From Melioribacteraceae bacterium (lineage in GTDB: Bacteria > Bacteroidota > Ignavibacteria > Ignavibacteriales > Melioribacteraceae), in NCBI GenBank assembly GCA_026983755.1, contig JALSTL010000001.1, positions 1-5,950 on the forward strand: 5,950 nucleotides of DNA. The letters run 5' to 3'. The notes under the pieces are model-generated. The model saw nothing but the letters and a program-made list of their open reading frames with translations. It was not told the origin of the DNA and searched no databases. This document shows positions 1-5,950 of this stretch, piece by piece. Within the stretch, counting starts at the first letter, position 1. Each line of letters opens with the position of its first letter. Position numbers and translations under genes: made by a program.

Positions 1-580
1 CCTCTTCAAAGCTCGGATAATCTAACCAAAGGTTAAACATAAATCTATCCAATTGAGCTTCGGGCAAAGGATAGGTTCCTTCTTGTTCAATAGGATTTTG
101 TGTTGCAAGCACAAAGAAAGGATTTGGTAAAGCATATTTTACACCGGCAGCGGTAACGGTTTTTTCTTGCATTGCTTCTAATAAAGCCGCTTGGGTTTTG
201 GGTGGTGTTCTGTTAATTTCATCGGCAAGAATTATGTTTGCAAAAACCGGACCTTTAATAAAACGAAACTTTCTTTGTTTAGTAGTTTGGTCTTCGTCTA
301 AAATTTCCGTTCCGGTAATATCACTCGGCATTAAATCCGGTGTAAATTGGATTCTGCTAAACTTTAAAGTTAAAGCTTCCGAAAGTGTTTTGATAAGAAG
401 TGTTTTTGCCAAACCCGGAACACCAACCAAAAGACAATGTCCGTTGGCTAGCAATGCGGTTAGAAGATTTTCTATGGTTTCTTCTTGTCCTATAATTACT
501 TTGGCAATTTCATTACGTACCAAATTTATTTTTTGTTGAAGTAAATTAACCAGTTCTACATCATTCACATTATTTTTCAA
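1..580 (-). CDS. MoxR-family AAA+ ATPase, N-terminal 193 residues (3' end beyond window)
   Basis: MoxR ATPases are cytoplasmic AAA+ proteins that act as chaperone-like factors in assembling or activating partner proteins, often with DUF58 or VWA-domain proteins encoded nearby. My translation of the minus strand shows Walker A GVPGLAKT at residues 53-60, Walker B IILADE at about 116-121 followed by INRTPPK, sensor 1 LATQNP at 158-163, and EAQLDRF at 174-180 with the likely arginine finger R179. These are hallmark MoxR motifs. The family is usually about 320-330 aa, so roughly 130 C-terminal residues (the lid domain) lie outside the window. The start is inferred as TTG at 580: an in-frame TAA lies 9 nt upstream, no ATG occurs in frame before the conserved core, and AAGG sits 7 nt before the TTG. 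GTG at 568 is the only close alternative. It begins 9 nt after the surA-like stop codon, so it is very probably in the same operon. The family call is secure; the partner and substrate are unknown. Confidence 0.95.
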   Translation of the reverse strand, partial: MKNNVNDVELVNLLQQKINLVRNEIAKVIIGQEETIENLLTALLANGHCLLVGVPGLAKTLLIKTLSEALTLKFSRIQFTPDLMPSDITGTEILDEDQTTKQRKFRFIKGPVFANIILADEINRTPPKTQAALLEAMQEKTVTAAGVKYALPNPFFVLATQNPIEQEGTYPLPEAQLDRFMFNLWLDYPSFEE

Positions 581-587
581 AAGAAAA

Positions 588-591
588 CCTT
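588..591 (-). promoter_or_regulatory. Ribosome binding site for the MoxR gene, overlapping the upstream stop codon
   Basis: The minus strand reads TAAGG, where TAA is the stop codon of the preceding SurA-like gene and AAGG is a Shine-Dalgarno core 7 nt before the TTG at 580. This spacing is what decides for TTG over the GTG twelve bases further on. The shared bases make termination-reinitiation coupling likely. Confidence 0.6.
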
Positions 592-1864
592 ATAATCTTA
601 TTTGCCAATAAATATGTTTTTTTATTTCGTTGATCCATTTATTAAAAAGTTGTTCTCTTTTTCTAAGTTCGGCAATTTTTTTTATACCTTCATAATCGTC
701 TTGTAAATTTGCCTTATGCCTTGGAATACGTTTAATAAGTTTTACAATATGAAAACCGTAATTACCGTTACCAATATCAAGTCTTTTGGGATAACTAATT
801 TGTCCTTCTTCTAAATTGGATATTTGCTTCAATAAAGATTTTTCCAATTGACCTTTTTCAAATGTGCCCAAAAGTCCGCCAAATTTAGCCGTTTGTTTAT
901 CGTCGCTATATTTCAAAGCATAATATTCGAAGGTATTTACTTTTTTAACAATACTGTCTCGTATTTCCGTTAATTTTTCAATAGCTTGCAAATCGGCATC
1001 GTTATCGCTTTTGGGTTTAATTAAAATGTGTCTTGTATGAATGGATTCGCCTCTACGTTCGAGCATTTGAATTATATGAAAACCAACGGGCGATTCTATA
1101 ACTTTGGAAATTTCTCCTTTTTTTAGTTGGAATGCGGCAGATTCAAATTCGGGATAGAACACACCTCTTTTAACAAAACCCAAATCACCGCCTTCGGTAG
1201 CACTACCGGGATCTTCCGAATATTTTTTTGCCATTGATGCAAAATCGGCTCCGTGTTTTATAGAATCTAATATCGACTGTGCGCGATTTTTGGCAAGTTT
1301 TTTTAATCTGCCACTTGCTTTGGGATTAATAAATATATGAGCAATTTTAAATTTTTCCGAAATTGTTCCCAAAGAATCTTTATAGATATTGTAAAAATCT
1401 TCCACATCTTTTCTGGAAATATTTATTTTACCGAACTTTTGTTGTTTTAATTTTTCGGCCATAATATTTTTCTTGGTATCTTCTCTCATTTCGTGTTTAA
1501 TTTTTTCAACACTCATTCCGTAAGCTTGCTCCAATTTTTCTTGAGAACCGTATTGTTGCTTATAGTAGTTAATTAAATAGTCCAATCTGTTGTTAACTTC
1601 CTCGTCGGTTACTTCAATGGAATCCAAAATTGCTTGGGCATATACCAATTTGTCTTCAATAAGTTTTTCCAGCAATTGTTTCTTTAAGGTTGAATCATTT
1701 GGATTCAAATTTCTTTGTGAAGCAAACATAGCGGTTTGAAAATCCAATTCCGACTGTAATATAACTTCGTCATCCACTACCGCAACAATTTTATCCAAAA
1801 TTTCTTGCGCATAAAATGTTTTGATAAAAACGAATAGAAATAAAATTAGAATGATTTTTTTCAT
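590..1864 (-). CDS. surA: SurA-like periplasmic peptidyl-prolyl cis-trans isomerase/chaperone with two parvulin domains
   Basis: The 424-aa protein matches the usual SurA length (E. coli SurA is 428 aa). Residues 1-20 form a Sec signal peptide with a hydrophobic core and a likely signal peptidase I site after FYA (A19). The mature protein starts with the SurA N-domain pattern (DKIVAVVDDEVILQSEL, 24-40), followed by helical chaperone sequence to about 165. Parvulin domain 1 spans about 173-270, with AHIFI (H176), EDPGS, GGDLGF (225-230) and GFHII (H263). Domain 2 spans about 276-377, with RHILI (H279), GGLLG (329-333) and GFHIV (H372), and is more divergent in its middle. A C-terminal helix follows, as in SurA. 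By family knowledge it would help fold outer-membrane proteins in the periplasm. ATG at 1864 is supported by AAGGA six bases upstream and by the signal peptide directly after it. It overlaps the preceding gene by ATGA, and the MoxR gene follows after 9 nt. The symbol is by homology; orthology to E. coli surA is not proven. Confidence 0.92.
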   Translation of the reverse strand: MKKIILILFLFVFIKTFYAQEILDKIVAVVDDEVILQSELDFQTAMFASQRNLNPNDSTLKKQLLEKLIEDKLVYAQAILDSIEVTDEEVNNRLDYLINYYKQQYGSQEKLEQAYGMSVEKIKHEMREDTKKNIMAEKLKQQKFGKINISRKDVEDFYNIYKDSLGTISEKFKIAHIFINPKASGRLKKLAKNRAQSILDSIKHGADFASMAKKYSEDPGSATEGGDLGFVKRGVFYPEFESAAFQLKKGEISKVIESPVGFHIIQMLERRGESIHTRHILIKPKSDNDADLQAIEKLTEIRDSIVKKVNTFEYYALKYSDDKQTAKFGGLLGTFEKGQLEKSLLKQISNLEEGQISYPKRLDIGNGNYGFHIVKLIKRIPRHKANLQDDYEGIKKIAELRKREQLFNKWINEIKKHIYWQIRL

Positions 1865-2691
1865 TTATTTTCCTTAATAATCTTAACATGTTTCTCGGAA
1901 ATGAGTTTATTAATGTAATTGTGTATAAGTTCTCTATTTCTAAAGGCTTTATATAATATTTCAACATCTTTTTTAATATAGTTAAATTCCGGTACGCTGT
2001 TTCTGCCGATTTTTTCTTTTTGTTGAACAACAACAAATTTGTTAAGTTCCGTTTTTATTACCAAACTTATTTCGTTTTTTAATTGTTCATTTAAAATTCT
2101 TAATATTTTTTTTGAGGGTATTTGTGAAATTTTAATCAATTTATTTTTATAATTTTCCAAAACAGAATTTTTATTTTTAATTTCCTTTTCCGCTTCGTTC
2201 CAATTTTTTAATAAAGCTTTTTTTCTAAAATTTATGGCATCTTCTTCGTTTGTAAAACTAATATAATTAAGAATGTATGCATCGGTATGAAGAATAAAAT
2301 CATTTCTATTTTTATTATAAAATTTTAGTAATTGAGCTTCATTGTATTCTAGGTTTGTTTTGTTTAAGAATTCTTTAATTACCATAGAAGCCGCCAATTG
2401 TTTTTCGGATTGCTTGGTGATATTATTAAAGTATGTACTTTTTAACAAACCTTTTTGTTCTGCTATTTGATATAATAGTTCCGTTTCAATCCATTGACGA
2501 ATAAATTCGTCTTTAAATTCAAAGCTGTAATTTTTTTCTTTCAAATAATTATTAAGTTGTTTTTCCGTAAGTTTTACGTTACCAACTTCGGCAATTATTT
2601 TTGGTTTTATTGTTTCTTTTTTTTTACATCCCAAAAGAATAATAACGAATAACAGAAATGTTATGTTATTTTTAATTTGTTTTATAAGCAT
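1861..2691 (-). CDS. Lipoprotein of the SurA/PpiC superfamily with a degenerate (probably non-catalytic) parvulin domain
   Basis: The 276-aa protein starts with a lipoprotein signal peptide: hydrophobic stretch 10-20 and lipobox LLGC with acylated Cys22, followed by KKK. Residues 32-43 (IIAEVGNVKLTE) look like the SurA/PrsA-type N-domain strand, and 45-135 are charged helical sequence. Residues 136-227 resemble the ends of a parvulin domain. AYIL (138-141) stands where active parvulins have AHIL, and LKNEISLVIKTELNKF (204-219) parallels LKKGEISKVIESPVGFH of the SurA-like protein downstream. The GG-D-LG motif is absent, and both conserved histidine positions appear to be Y139 and F219. A C-terminal helix like that of its neighbours closes the protein. 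It is probably a periplasmic, membrane-anchored holdase or partner rather than an isomerase; that is inference. The lipobox supports the ATG at 2691, although its Shine-Dalgarno (GAAGA, about 8 nt away) is weak. It overlaps the upstream gene by 20 nt and the downstream one by 4 nt. Confidence 0.85.
   Translation of the reverse strand: MLIKQIKNNITFLLFVIILLGCKKKETIKPKIIAEVGNVKLTEKQLNNYLKEKNYSFEFKDEFIRQWIETELLYQIAEQKGLLKSTYFNNITKQSEKQLAASMVIKEFLNKTNLEYNEAQLLKFYNKNRNDFILHTDAYILNYISFTNEEDAINFRKKALLKNWNEAEKEIKNKNSVLENYKNKLIKISQIPSKKILRILNEQLKNEISLVIKTELNKFVVVQQKEKIGRNSVPEFNYIKKDVEILYKAFRNRELIHNYINKLISEKHVKIIKENK
1871..1875 (-). promoter_or_regulatory. Ribosome binding site of the surA-like gene, inside the upstream gene
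   Basis: AAGGA on the minus strand ends 6 nt before the ATG at 1864. It lies within the last codons of the preceding lipoprotein gene, which ends at the ATGA overlap. This supports the chosen start and implies translation of the SurA-like protein is coupled to that of the lipoprotein. Confidence 0.7.
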
Positions 2692-4654
2692 TTTTTAATT
2701 CTTCATAAAACATTTCGGGTTTATATTTTTTCTTTAAACTTGAAGTATATTCTTTCTCCAATCGTGAGCTTTCCATATCTTGAAATTTTCCGGTAACTTC
2801 AGCTCTTGCTTCTTCAAAAGTTTTTAGTCTTCCTGGAATTTTTTTAATTAGTTTTACAATACTCCAACCGTTTTTATTTTTGAATATTTGAGAAATATCT
2901 CCAATATTATTAAGAGCAAAAGCATGTTTGGCGGCTTCGTTTTTATCGGCATTTATTAAACCTTCATCGCCTCCGTTTGTTTTGTTCTTTAATTTTTCGC
3001 TATATTTTTTTGCAACTTTTTTAAAGTCTTCTCCTTTTTTAATCATATCGAAATATTTTTTAATTAAAGAATCTTTTCTGGAATAAATTTCTTCAAATTC
3101 AACTTTATCCGGTATTACATATTCATTTTTTGTCTTTTCCCATAAAGCTTTAATCTTTGTACTATCCATGTTTATTTTGTTCCAAACTTCTTGTTCTTGT
3201 AGTTTGAATATATAAATTCCGTTTTTATATTCGTTCATCAATTTTACAAATTCGGTATCGTTTTTCAATTCTTTTTCGGCTTTTAATTCCAAAAGTTTCA
3301 TTTCTTTGAAACCTTTGAGCATACTATTAATCAAGTTGTTGTTAATAATTTTACCAACGTTTTTATCGTTTTTAATATTGTATTGCACCAAATCATCAAG
3401 CGTATATTTTTTATTATTTATTTCCATTAATGGAATAGCGGTTGCTTTTTTATGCAAATAGCTATTAAAGTAATTTTTATTTAATCTTGTTTTGATTGTA
3501 TCGTTTGCTAAAACCGTTTTAAGTGCATCATTATATAAAACAAAGTTGAATTCTTTAGCAATGTTTTTTATAAGTTGTTTTCTGTCTCTTTTTTTTCTTG
3601 CTCTTTCATAAATTGAAGAAAGTTGTTTTTTTACTTTTGCGAAACTCGGATATGGTTTTGCATCTAATAATTTAATCAAATGATATCCGAATCTGGTTTT
3701 AACAATGTTGGAAACTTCACCTACTTTAAGATTAAAAACCGCTTCGTCGAAAGGTTGCACCATTTGTCTTCTTGAAAAATAACCCAAATCTCCTTTTCGT
3801 TTTTTGGAACCGGGATCGTCAGAATATTTTTCTGCAAGTTTACCGAAATCTTCTCCTTTGGAAATTCTTTCTTTAATTTTTTTTGCTATTTGATATACAG
3901 AATCTTGTTTGGTTGAATCTCTAAAATCCGCTCTTAATAAAATATGAGCGGCTCTTACTTTTGGTATTCTGTTCCTTCTATCGGTAACTTTGATGATATG
4001 ATATCCGTAGCGAGTTTTTATGGGTTTGGGATAAATGTGACCAACAGGTGTATTGTAAGCGGCATCTTCAAAATCCGGAATAACAAGTCCTGCGGTAAGA
4101 TAGTAAATATCTCCGCCTTTTTTGCTGGAAAATTTATCTTGAGAATATTTTTTTGCCATCTCTTCAAAACTTGCACCGTTTTTAATTTTGTTAATAATAT
4201 CATAAGCTTTTTTTTCCGCTTCTTTTGGAGAAAGTGTATCGGTTCTAATTAAAATGTGACTTATTCTCAGTTCTTCTTTTCGTTTGTTATACAGGTCTTT
4301 TATTCCTTTACCATATAAATGTTTTTCCAAATAGTATGAAACACCAATTGATTTACGGTATTGGTTAAGTTCATTTATTATTGATGTATCTTGATCCAAA
4401 TGCTTGGCTTTTGCGTCGGCAAGTTTCATTTTATATACTACATATAAATCGAGAAAATCTTTTAGTTTTTGTAAAGAATCTTTTTTAGCCGTTAGTATGT
4501 TTCCGGTACTTTTTTCATAAGCTTTTTCAAATTCCGAAATTTTAATATTGGAATCATCATATTTTGCAACAACTATTTCAGATTGTTTTGGAGAACATGA
4601 GATTGCAAGTAAACTTAATAACCCCAATAGTACAATCAATTCTTTTTTGAACAT
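2672..4654 (-). CDS. Large PpiC/SurA-type peptidyl-prolyl isomerase lipoprotein with three parvulin-like domains
   Basis: The 660-aa protein has a lipoprotein signal peptide ending LLAISC (Cys20), with Ser next, which in many Gram-negative bacteria favours outer-membrane sorting. Residues 27-120 form a helical SurA-N-like chaperone region beginning VAKYDDSNIKISEFEKAY. Parvulin 1 spans about 130-225: SHILIR (H133), GGDIYY (180-185), GYHII (H219). Parvulin 2 spans about 234-330: AHILLR (H237), SDDPGS, GDLGYF (288-293), GYHLI (H325). Residues 335-515 are helical and contain a second chaperone-like start (MEINNKKYTLDDLVQY, 410-425). A third parvulin-like domain spans about 517-605: it keeps YSEKL and GGDEGL (561-566), but its two histidine positions look like E521 and S598 (GWSIV). 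The protein probably catalyses prolyl isomerisation and holds unfolded proteins in the periplasm. It opens the operon, with AAGGAG 9 nt before its ATG and a promoter candidate upstream. It is larger than E. coli SurA or PpiD, consistent with long FCB-group relatives. Confidence 0.92.
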   Translation of the reverse strand: MFKKELIVLLGLLSLLAISCSPKQSEIVVAKYDDSNIKISEFEKAYEKSTGNILTAKKDSLQKLKDFLDLYVVYKMKLADAKAKHLDQDTSIINELNQYRKSIGVSYYLEKHLYGKGIKDLYNKRKEELRISHILIRTDTLSPKEAEKKAYDIINKIKNGASFEEMAKKYSQDKFSSKKGGDIYYLTAGLVIPDFEDAAYNTPVGHIYPKPIKTRYGYHIIKVTDRRNRIPKVRAAHILLRADFRDSTKQDSVYQIAKKIKERISKGEDFGKLAEKYSDDPGSKKRKGDLGYFSRRQMVQPFDEAVFNLKVGEVSNIVKTRFGYHLIKLLDAKPYPSFAKVKKQLSSIYERARKKRDRKQLIKNIAKEFNFVLYNDALKTVLANDTIKTRLNKNYFNSYLHKKATAIPLMEINNKKYTLDDLVQYNIKNDKNVGKIINNNLINSMLKGFKEMKLLELKAEKELKNDTEFVKLMNEYKNGIYIFKLQEQEVWNKINMDSTKIKALWEKTKNEYVIPDKVEFEEIYSRKDSLIKKYFDMIKKGEDFKKVAKKYSEKLKNKTNGGDEGLINADKNEAAKHAFALNNIGDISQIFKNKNGWSIVKLIKKIPGRLKTFEEARAEVTGKFQDMESSRLEKEYTSSLKKKYKPEMFYEELKNAYKTN

Positions 4655-4663
4655 ATTTATTTT

Positions 4664-4669
4664 CTCCTT
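4664..4669 (-). promoter_or_regulatory. Strong Shine-Dalgarno site of the 660-aa isomerase gene
   Basis: AAGGAG on the minus strand lies 9 nt before the ATG at 4654. It is the best Shine-Dalgarno match in the window, fits the first gene of an operon, and confirms the start of the lipoprotein signal peptide. Confidence 0.8.
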
Positions 4670-4691
4670 TTAAATTTTTATTTAATCTTAA

Positions 4692-4720
4692 ATTTTACCT
4701 ATTGAATCTTATAAAATCAA
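4692..4720 (-). promoter_or_regulatory. Candidate sigma70-like promoter of the foldase operon
   Basis: On the minus strand TTGATT (4720-4715) is followed by a 17-nt spacer and TAAAAT (4697-4692). Each hexamer matches the sigma70 consensus at four or five positions and the spacing is ideal. A transcript starting near 4685 would have a leader of about 30 nt with the AAGGAG site in it. The region is very AT-rich, so a chance match is possible. The Bacteroidota-type TAnnTTTG element was not seen here. Confidence 0.5.
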
Positions 4721-4751
4721 TGTATATTATTTTTTTACCCGATAGATACGA

Positions 4752-4778
4752 ACCGAATTAAAAAAATTTTTATTCGGT
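4752..4778. repeat. Inverted repeat with 7-bp arms (ACCGAAT/ATTCGGT) and an A/T centre
   Basis: ACCGAAT at 4752-4758 and its reverse complement ATTCGGT at 4772-4778 flank a 13-nt centre made of an A run followed by a T run, so the inside could also partly pair. It lies between the methyltransferase stop and the operon promoter, about 30 nt upstream of the -35 hexamer. It could be an operator or a weak transcription end for the methyltransferase. No T run follows it on the minus strand, so a classical terminator is not supported. Confidence 0.35.
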
Positions 4779-4872
4779 AATTTATAATTAGCTTAAAATT
4801 GTAAATTATGTTGCACCTTTTCTTTGCTCGATAAGGTATTTCAGTTAATTTTATTTTTTTCAGGTATTTATA

Positions 4873-5832
4873 TTAATCATTCTTGTTCGTTTTTTTCTTT
4901 TGATAGTTATATGAATTTCTTTCCCAAAATATTCCTTCGGAATAACCTTGTATATTTTTGTTATCATTAACTGCTTCTAATCTTTTTAATGAAATTGCGG
5001 CAAATTTTTCATCAAGTTCTACACCTACAAATTTTCTATTTAATTTTTTTGCTACAACGGCAGATGTTCCGGAGCCAAGAAACGGATCGAAAACAGTGTT
5101 GCTTTGTGTGCTACTGGCCAAAATAATTTTTGCTAAAAGTTTTTCCGGTTTTTGAGTTGGATGTTCGGTATTTTCTTGCATAGACCAAAACGGTACAGTT
5201 AAATCCGTCCAAATATTAGACGGATATGTTAAACGAAATTTTCCGGTTTCTTTTTCATGCCAATCTTTCGGTTTACCGTTAACTTTGTAAGGAGCTAAAA
5301 CTTTTCTTTTAAGTTTTACCGAATCAACATCAAAGTAATAATCTTTTGAATTGGTGGCAAACCAAATATCTTCGGATGAATTTTTCCAATTTTTTTTTGC
5401 TCCTCTTCCTTTTTCTCTTTCCCAAGTTATTCTGTTTCTAACTGTAAAATATTTGTTTAATACCAAATGTATTGATGTGGAGGTAAGCCAATCTCCGCAA
5501 ACGTAAATTGATGCTTCGGGTTTTAATATTGATTTAATGTTTAATATTAAATTCTCTAACCATTCAGAATATTTTTTTATTGAGCGTTTATTAAATTTAT
5601 TGGTATTAAATGTTTTGGTTAGGTTATAAGGAGGATCGATAAAAAGCAAATCAACAAAATTTTCCGGTAGGTATTTTATTGCTTCAAATATATCTTGATG
5701 AATTATTTTATTTGTAATTTTTTCCGGATTTACTTTTCTGTTTAAAACAATAAATTCTTTTGAATATTTTTTTATTTCATTTTTAGAAATGGTAATGGTT
5801 CTGTTATGTGTAGCTTTATTGTTCTTATTCAT
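4873..5832 (-). CDS. Beta-class DNA methyltransferase, probably N6-adenine, M.RsrI-like
   Basis: This 319-aa enzyme would transfer methyl from S-adenosylmethionine to a base in a specific DNA site. Catalytic motif IV is DPPYN at 66-70, after DIFEAIKYLPENFVDLLFI. The probable target-recognition region is about 135-225 (WEREKGRGAKKNWKN, then YPSNIW, then PFWSMQENTEHPTQKPEKL). The AdoMet-binding motif DPFLGSGT follows at 249-256, with FVGVELDEKF after it. Motif IV preceding motif I defines the beta class, and DPPY favours N6-adenine over N4-cytosine. From memory, length, DPPY position and the WEREKGRGAK and HPTQKPEKLLAK stretches resemble M.RsrI, which methylates GAATTC; the specificity is inference. 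ATG at 5832 is the only in-frame Met before motif IV. No clear Shine-Dalgarno precedes it, but it starts 6 nt after the metG-like stop, suggesting translational coupling. No endonuclease gene adjoins it, and its base composition resembles its neighbours. Confidence 0.93.
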   Translation of the reverse strand: MNKNNKATHNRTITISKNEIKKYSKEFIVLNRKVNPEKITNKIIHQDIFEAIKYLPENFVDLLFIDPPYNLTKTFNTNKFNKRSIKKYSEWLENLILNIKSILKPEASIYVCGDWLTSTSIHLVLNKYFTVRNRITWEREKGRGAKKNWKNSSEDIWFATNSKDYYFDVDSVKLKRKVLAPYKVNGKPKDWHEKETGKFRLTYPSNIWTDLTVPFWSMQENTEHPTQKPEKLLAKIILASSTQSNTVFDPFLGSGTSAVVAKKLNRKFVGVELDEKFAAISLKRLEAVNDNKNIQGYSEGIFWERNSYNYQKKKTNKND

Positions 5833-5838
5833 AAAAAT

Positions 5839-5950
5839 TTATCTTATTTCCGTTCCTTGTTTAACATTATCATCAACTTCTATAACTTTTAATTTATTAT
5901 TCTTGTCCTCAACAGCAAGTATCATTCCTTCGGAAAGTTCACCGAATAAT
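5839..5950 (-). CDS. metG: Methionyl-tRNA synthetase, C-terminal 36 residues (5' part beyond window)
   Basis: The minus strand from 5949 down to the TAA at 5841-5839 encodes 36 residues starting LFGELSEGMILAVED and ending VKQGTEIR. The pattern G-x-x-S-x-G-M-x-L-A followed by a short charged turn, a V-x-x-V/L strand and a final basic residue is typical of the end of the tRNA-binding OB fold (Trbp111/EMAP-II type) that closes many bacterial MetRS proteins, where it strengthens tRNA binding. The same fold also occurs in stand-alone tRNA-binding proteins such as CsaA and in PheRS beta (at its N-terminus), so MetRS is the most likely but not the only reading. The gene runs off the right edge, and the methyltransferase follows after 6 nt on the same strand. 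Confidence 0.75.
   Translation of the reverse strand, partial: LFGELSEGMILAVEDKNNKLKVIEVDDNVKQGTEIR

Noticed and set aside
198..539. Plus-strand open frame of 113 codons
   Set aside because: It is antisense to the MoxR gene, whose Walker and sensor motifs are intact on the minus strand. The predicted peptide shows no recognisable domain.
1791..2036. Minus-strand open frame of 81 codons spanning the lipoprotein/surA-like junction
   Set aside because: It is out of frame with two well-supported genes and would overlap both. It has no motif and no ribosome site of note.
3944..4252. Plus-strand frame of 102 codons and a nested minus-strand frame at 4018-4203
   Set aside because: Both lie inside the parvulin 1 region of the 660-aa isomerase, whose motifs are continuous. 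They are alternative-frame shadows.
4834..4869. Direct repeat AGGTATTT at 4834-4841 and 4862-4869 just after the methyltransferase stop
   Set aside because: Eight bases of AT-rich sequence can repeat by chance, and there is no third copy or accompanying structure to suggest an attachment site or array.
4803..4872. Possible terminator directly after the methyltransferase
   Set aside because: No GC-containing stem followed by a T run was found on the minus strand. The poly-A tract near 4854-4860 (minus strand) is not preceded by a convincing hairpin.
4958..5155. Plus-strand open frame of 65 codons
   Set aside because: It is antisense to the AdoMet-binding end of the methyltransferase, with no supporting signal.
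4873..5832. Methyltransferase as part of a mobile defence island
   Set aside because: Flanks are housekeeping-type genes, no recombinase, repeat or endonuclease is visible, and base composition matches the surroundings.

Overview
The window is AT-rich (about 30% GC by eye). All supported genes lie on the minus strand, so transcription runs from right to left. The low GC, the lipoprotein-rich set of periplasmic parvulin foldases beside a MoxR ATPase, and the gene order suggest a Gram-negative member of the Bacteroidota/Chlorobiota/Ignavibacteriota group. Clear Shine-Dalgarno motifs (AAGGAG, AAGGA, AAGG) and a sigma70-like promoter fit an Ignavibacteria-type lineage somewhat better than classical Bacteroidia, which usually lack strong Shine-Dalgarno sites. 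This placement is inference.

Right part (4873-5950): the last 36 codons of what looks like methionyl-tRNA synthetase (C-terminal tRNA-binding OB fold) are followed after 6 nt by a complete 319-aa beta-class DNA methyltransferase of the M.RsrI type. No restriction endonuclease is visible on either side, so it appears solitary within this window.

Intergenic part (4655-4872, 218 nt): it holds a good sigma70-like promoter candidate (TTGATT-17 nt-TAAAAT) and a strong Shine-Dalgarno site for the leftward operon, plus an AT-centred inverted repeat.

Left part (1-4654): one tightly packed operon encodes, in transcription order, a 660-aa lipoprotein with three parvulin-type domains, a 276-aa lipoprotein that looks like a SurA/PpiC relative with a degenerated parvulin domain, a 424-aa SurA-like periplasmic isomerase/chaperone with two parvulin domains, and the first 193 residues of a MoxR-family AAA+ ATPase that runs off the left edge. 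The junctions are a 20-nt overlap, a 4-nt ATGA overlap and a 9-nt gap, which points to translational coupling.

The three exported proteins probably form a cell-envelope folding module for outer-membrane or secreted proteins: two lipid-anchored, one soluble in the periplasm. Of six parvulin-like domains, four keep both conserved histidines and two have lost both, suggesting a division between catalytic and chaperone-only domains. No RNA genes, CRISPR arrays, insertion sequences or other mobile elements were seen.
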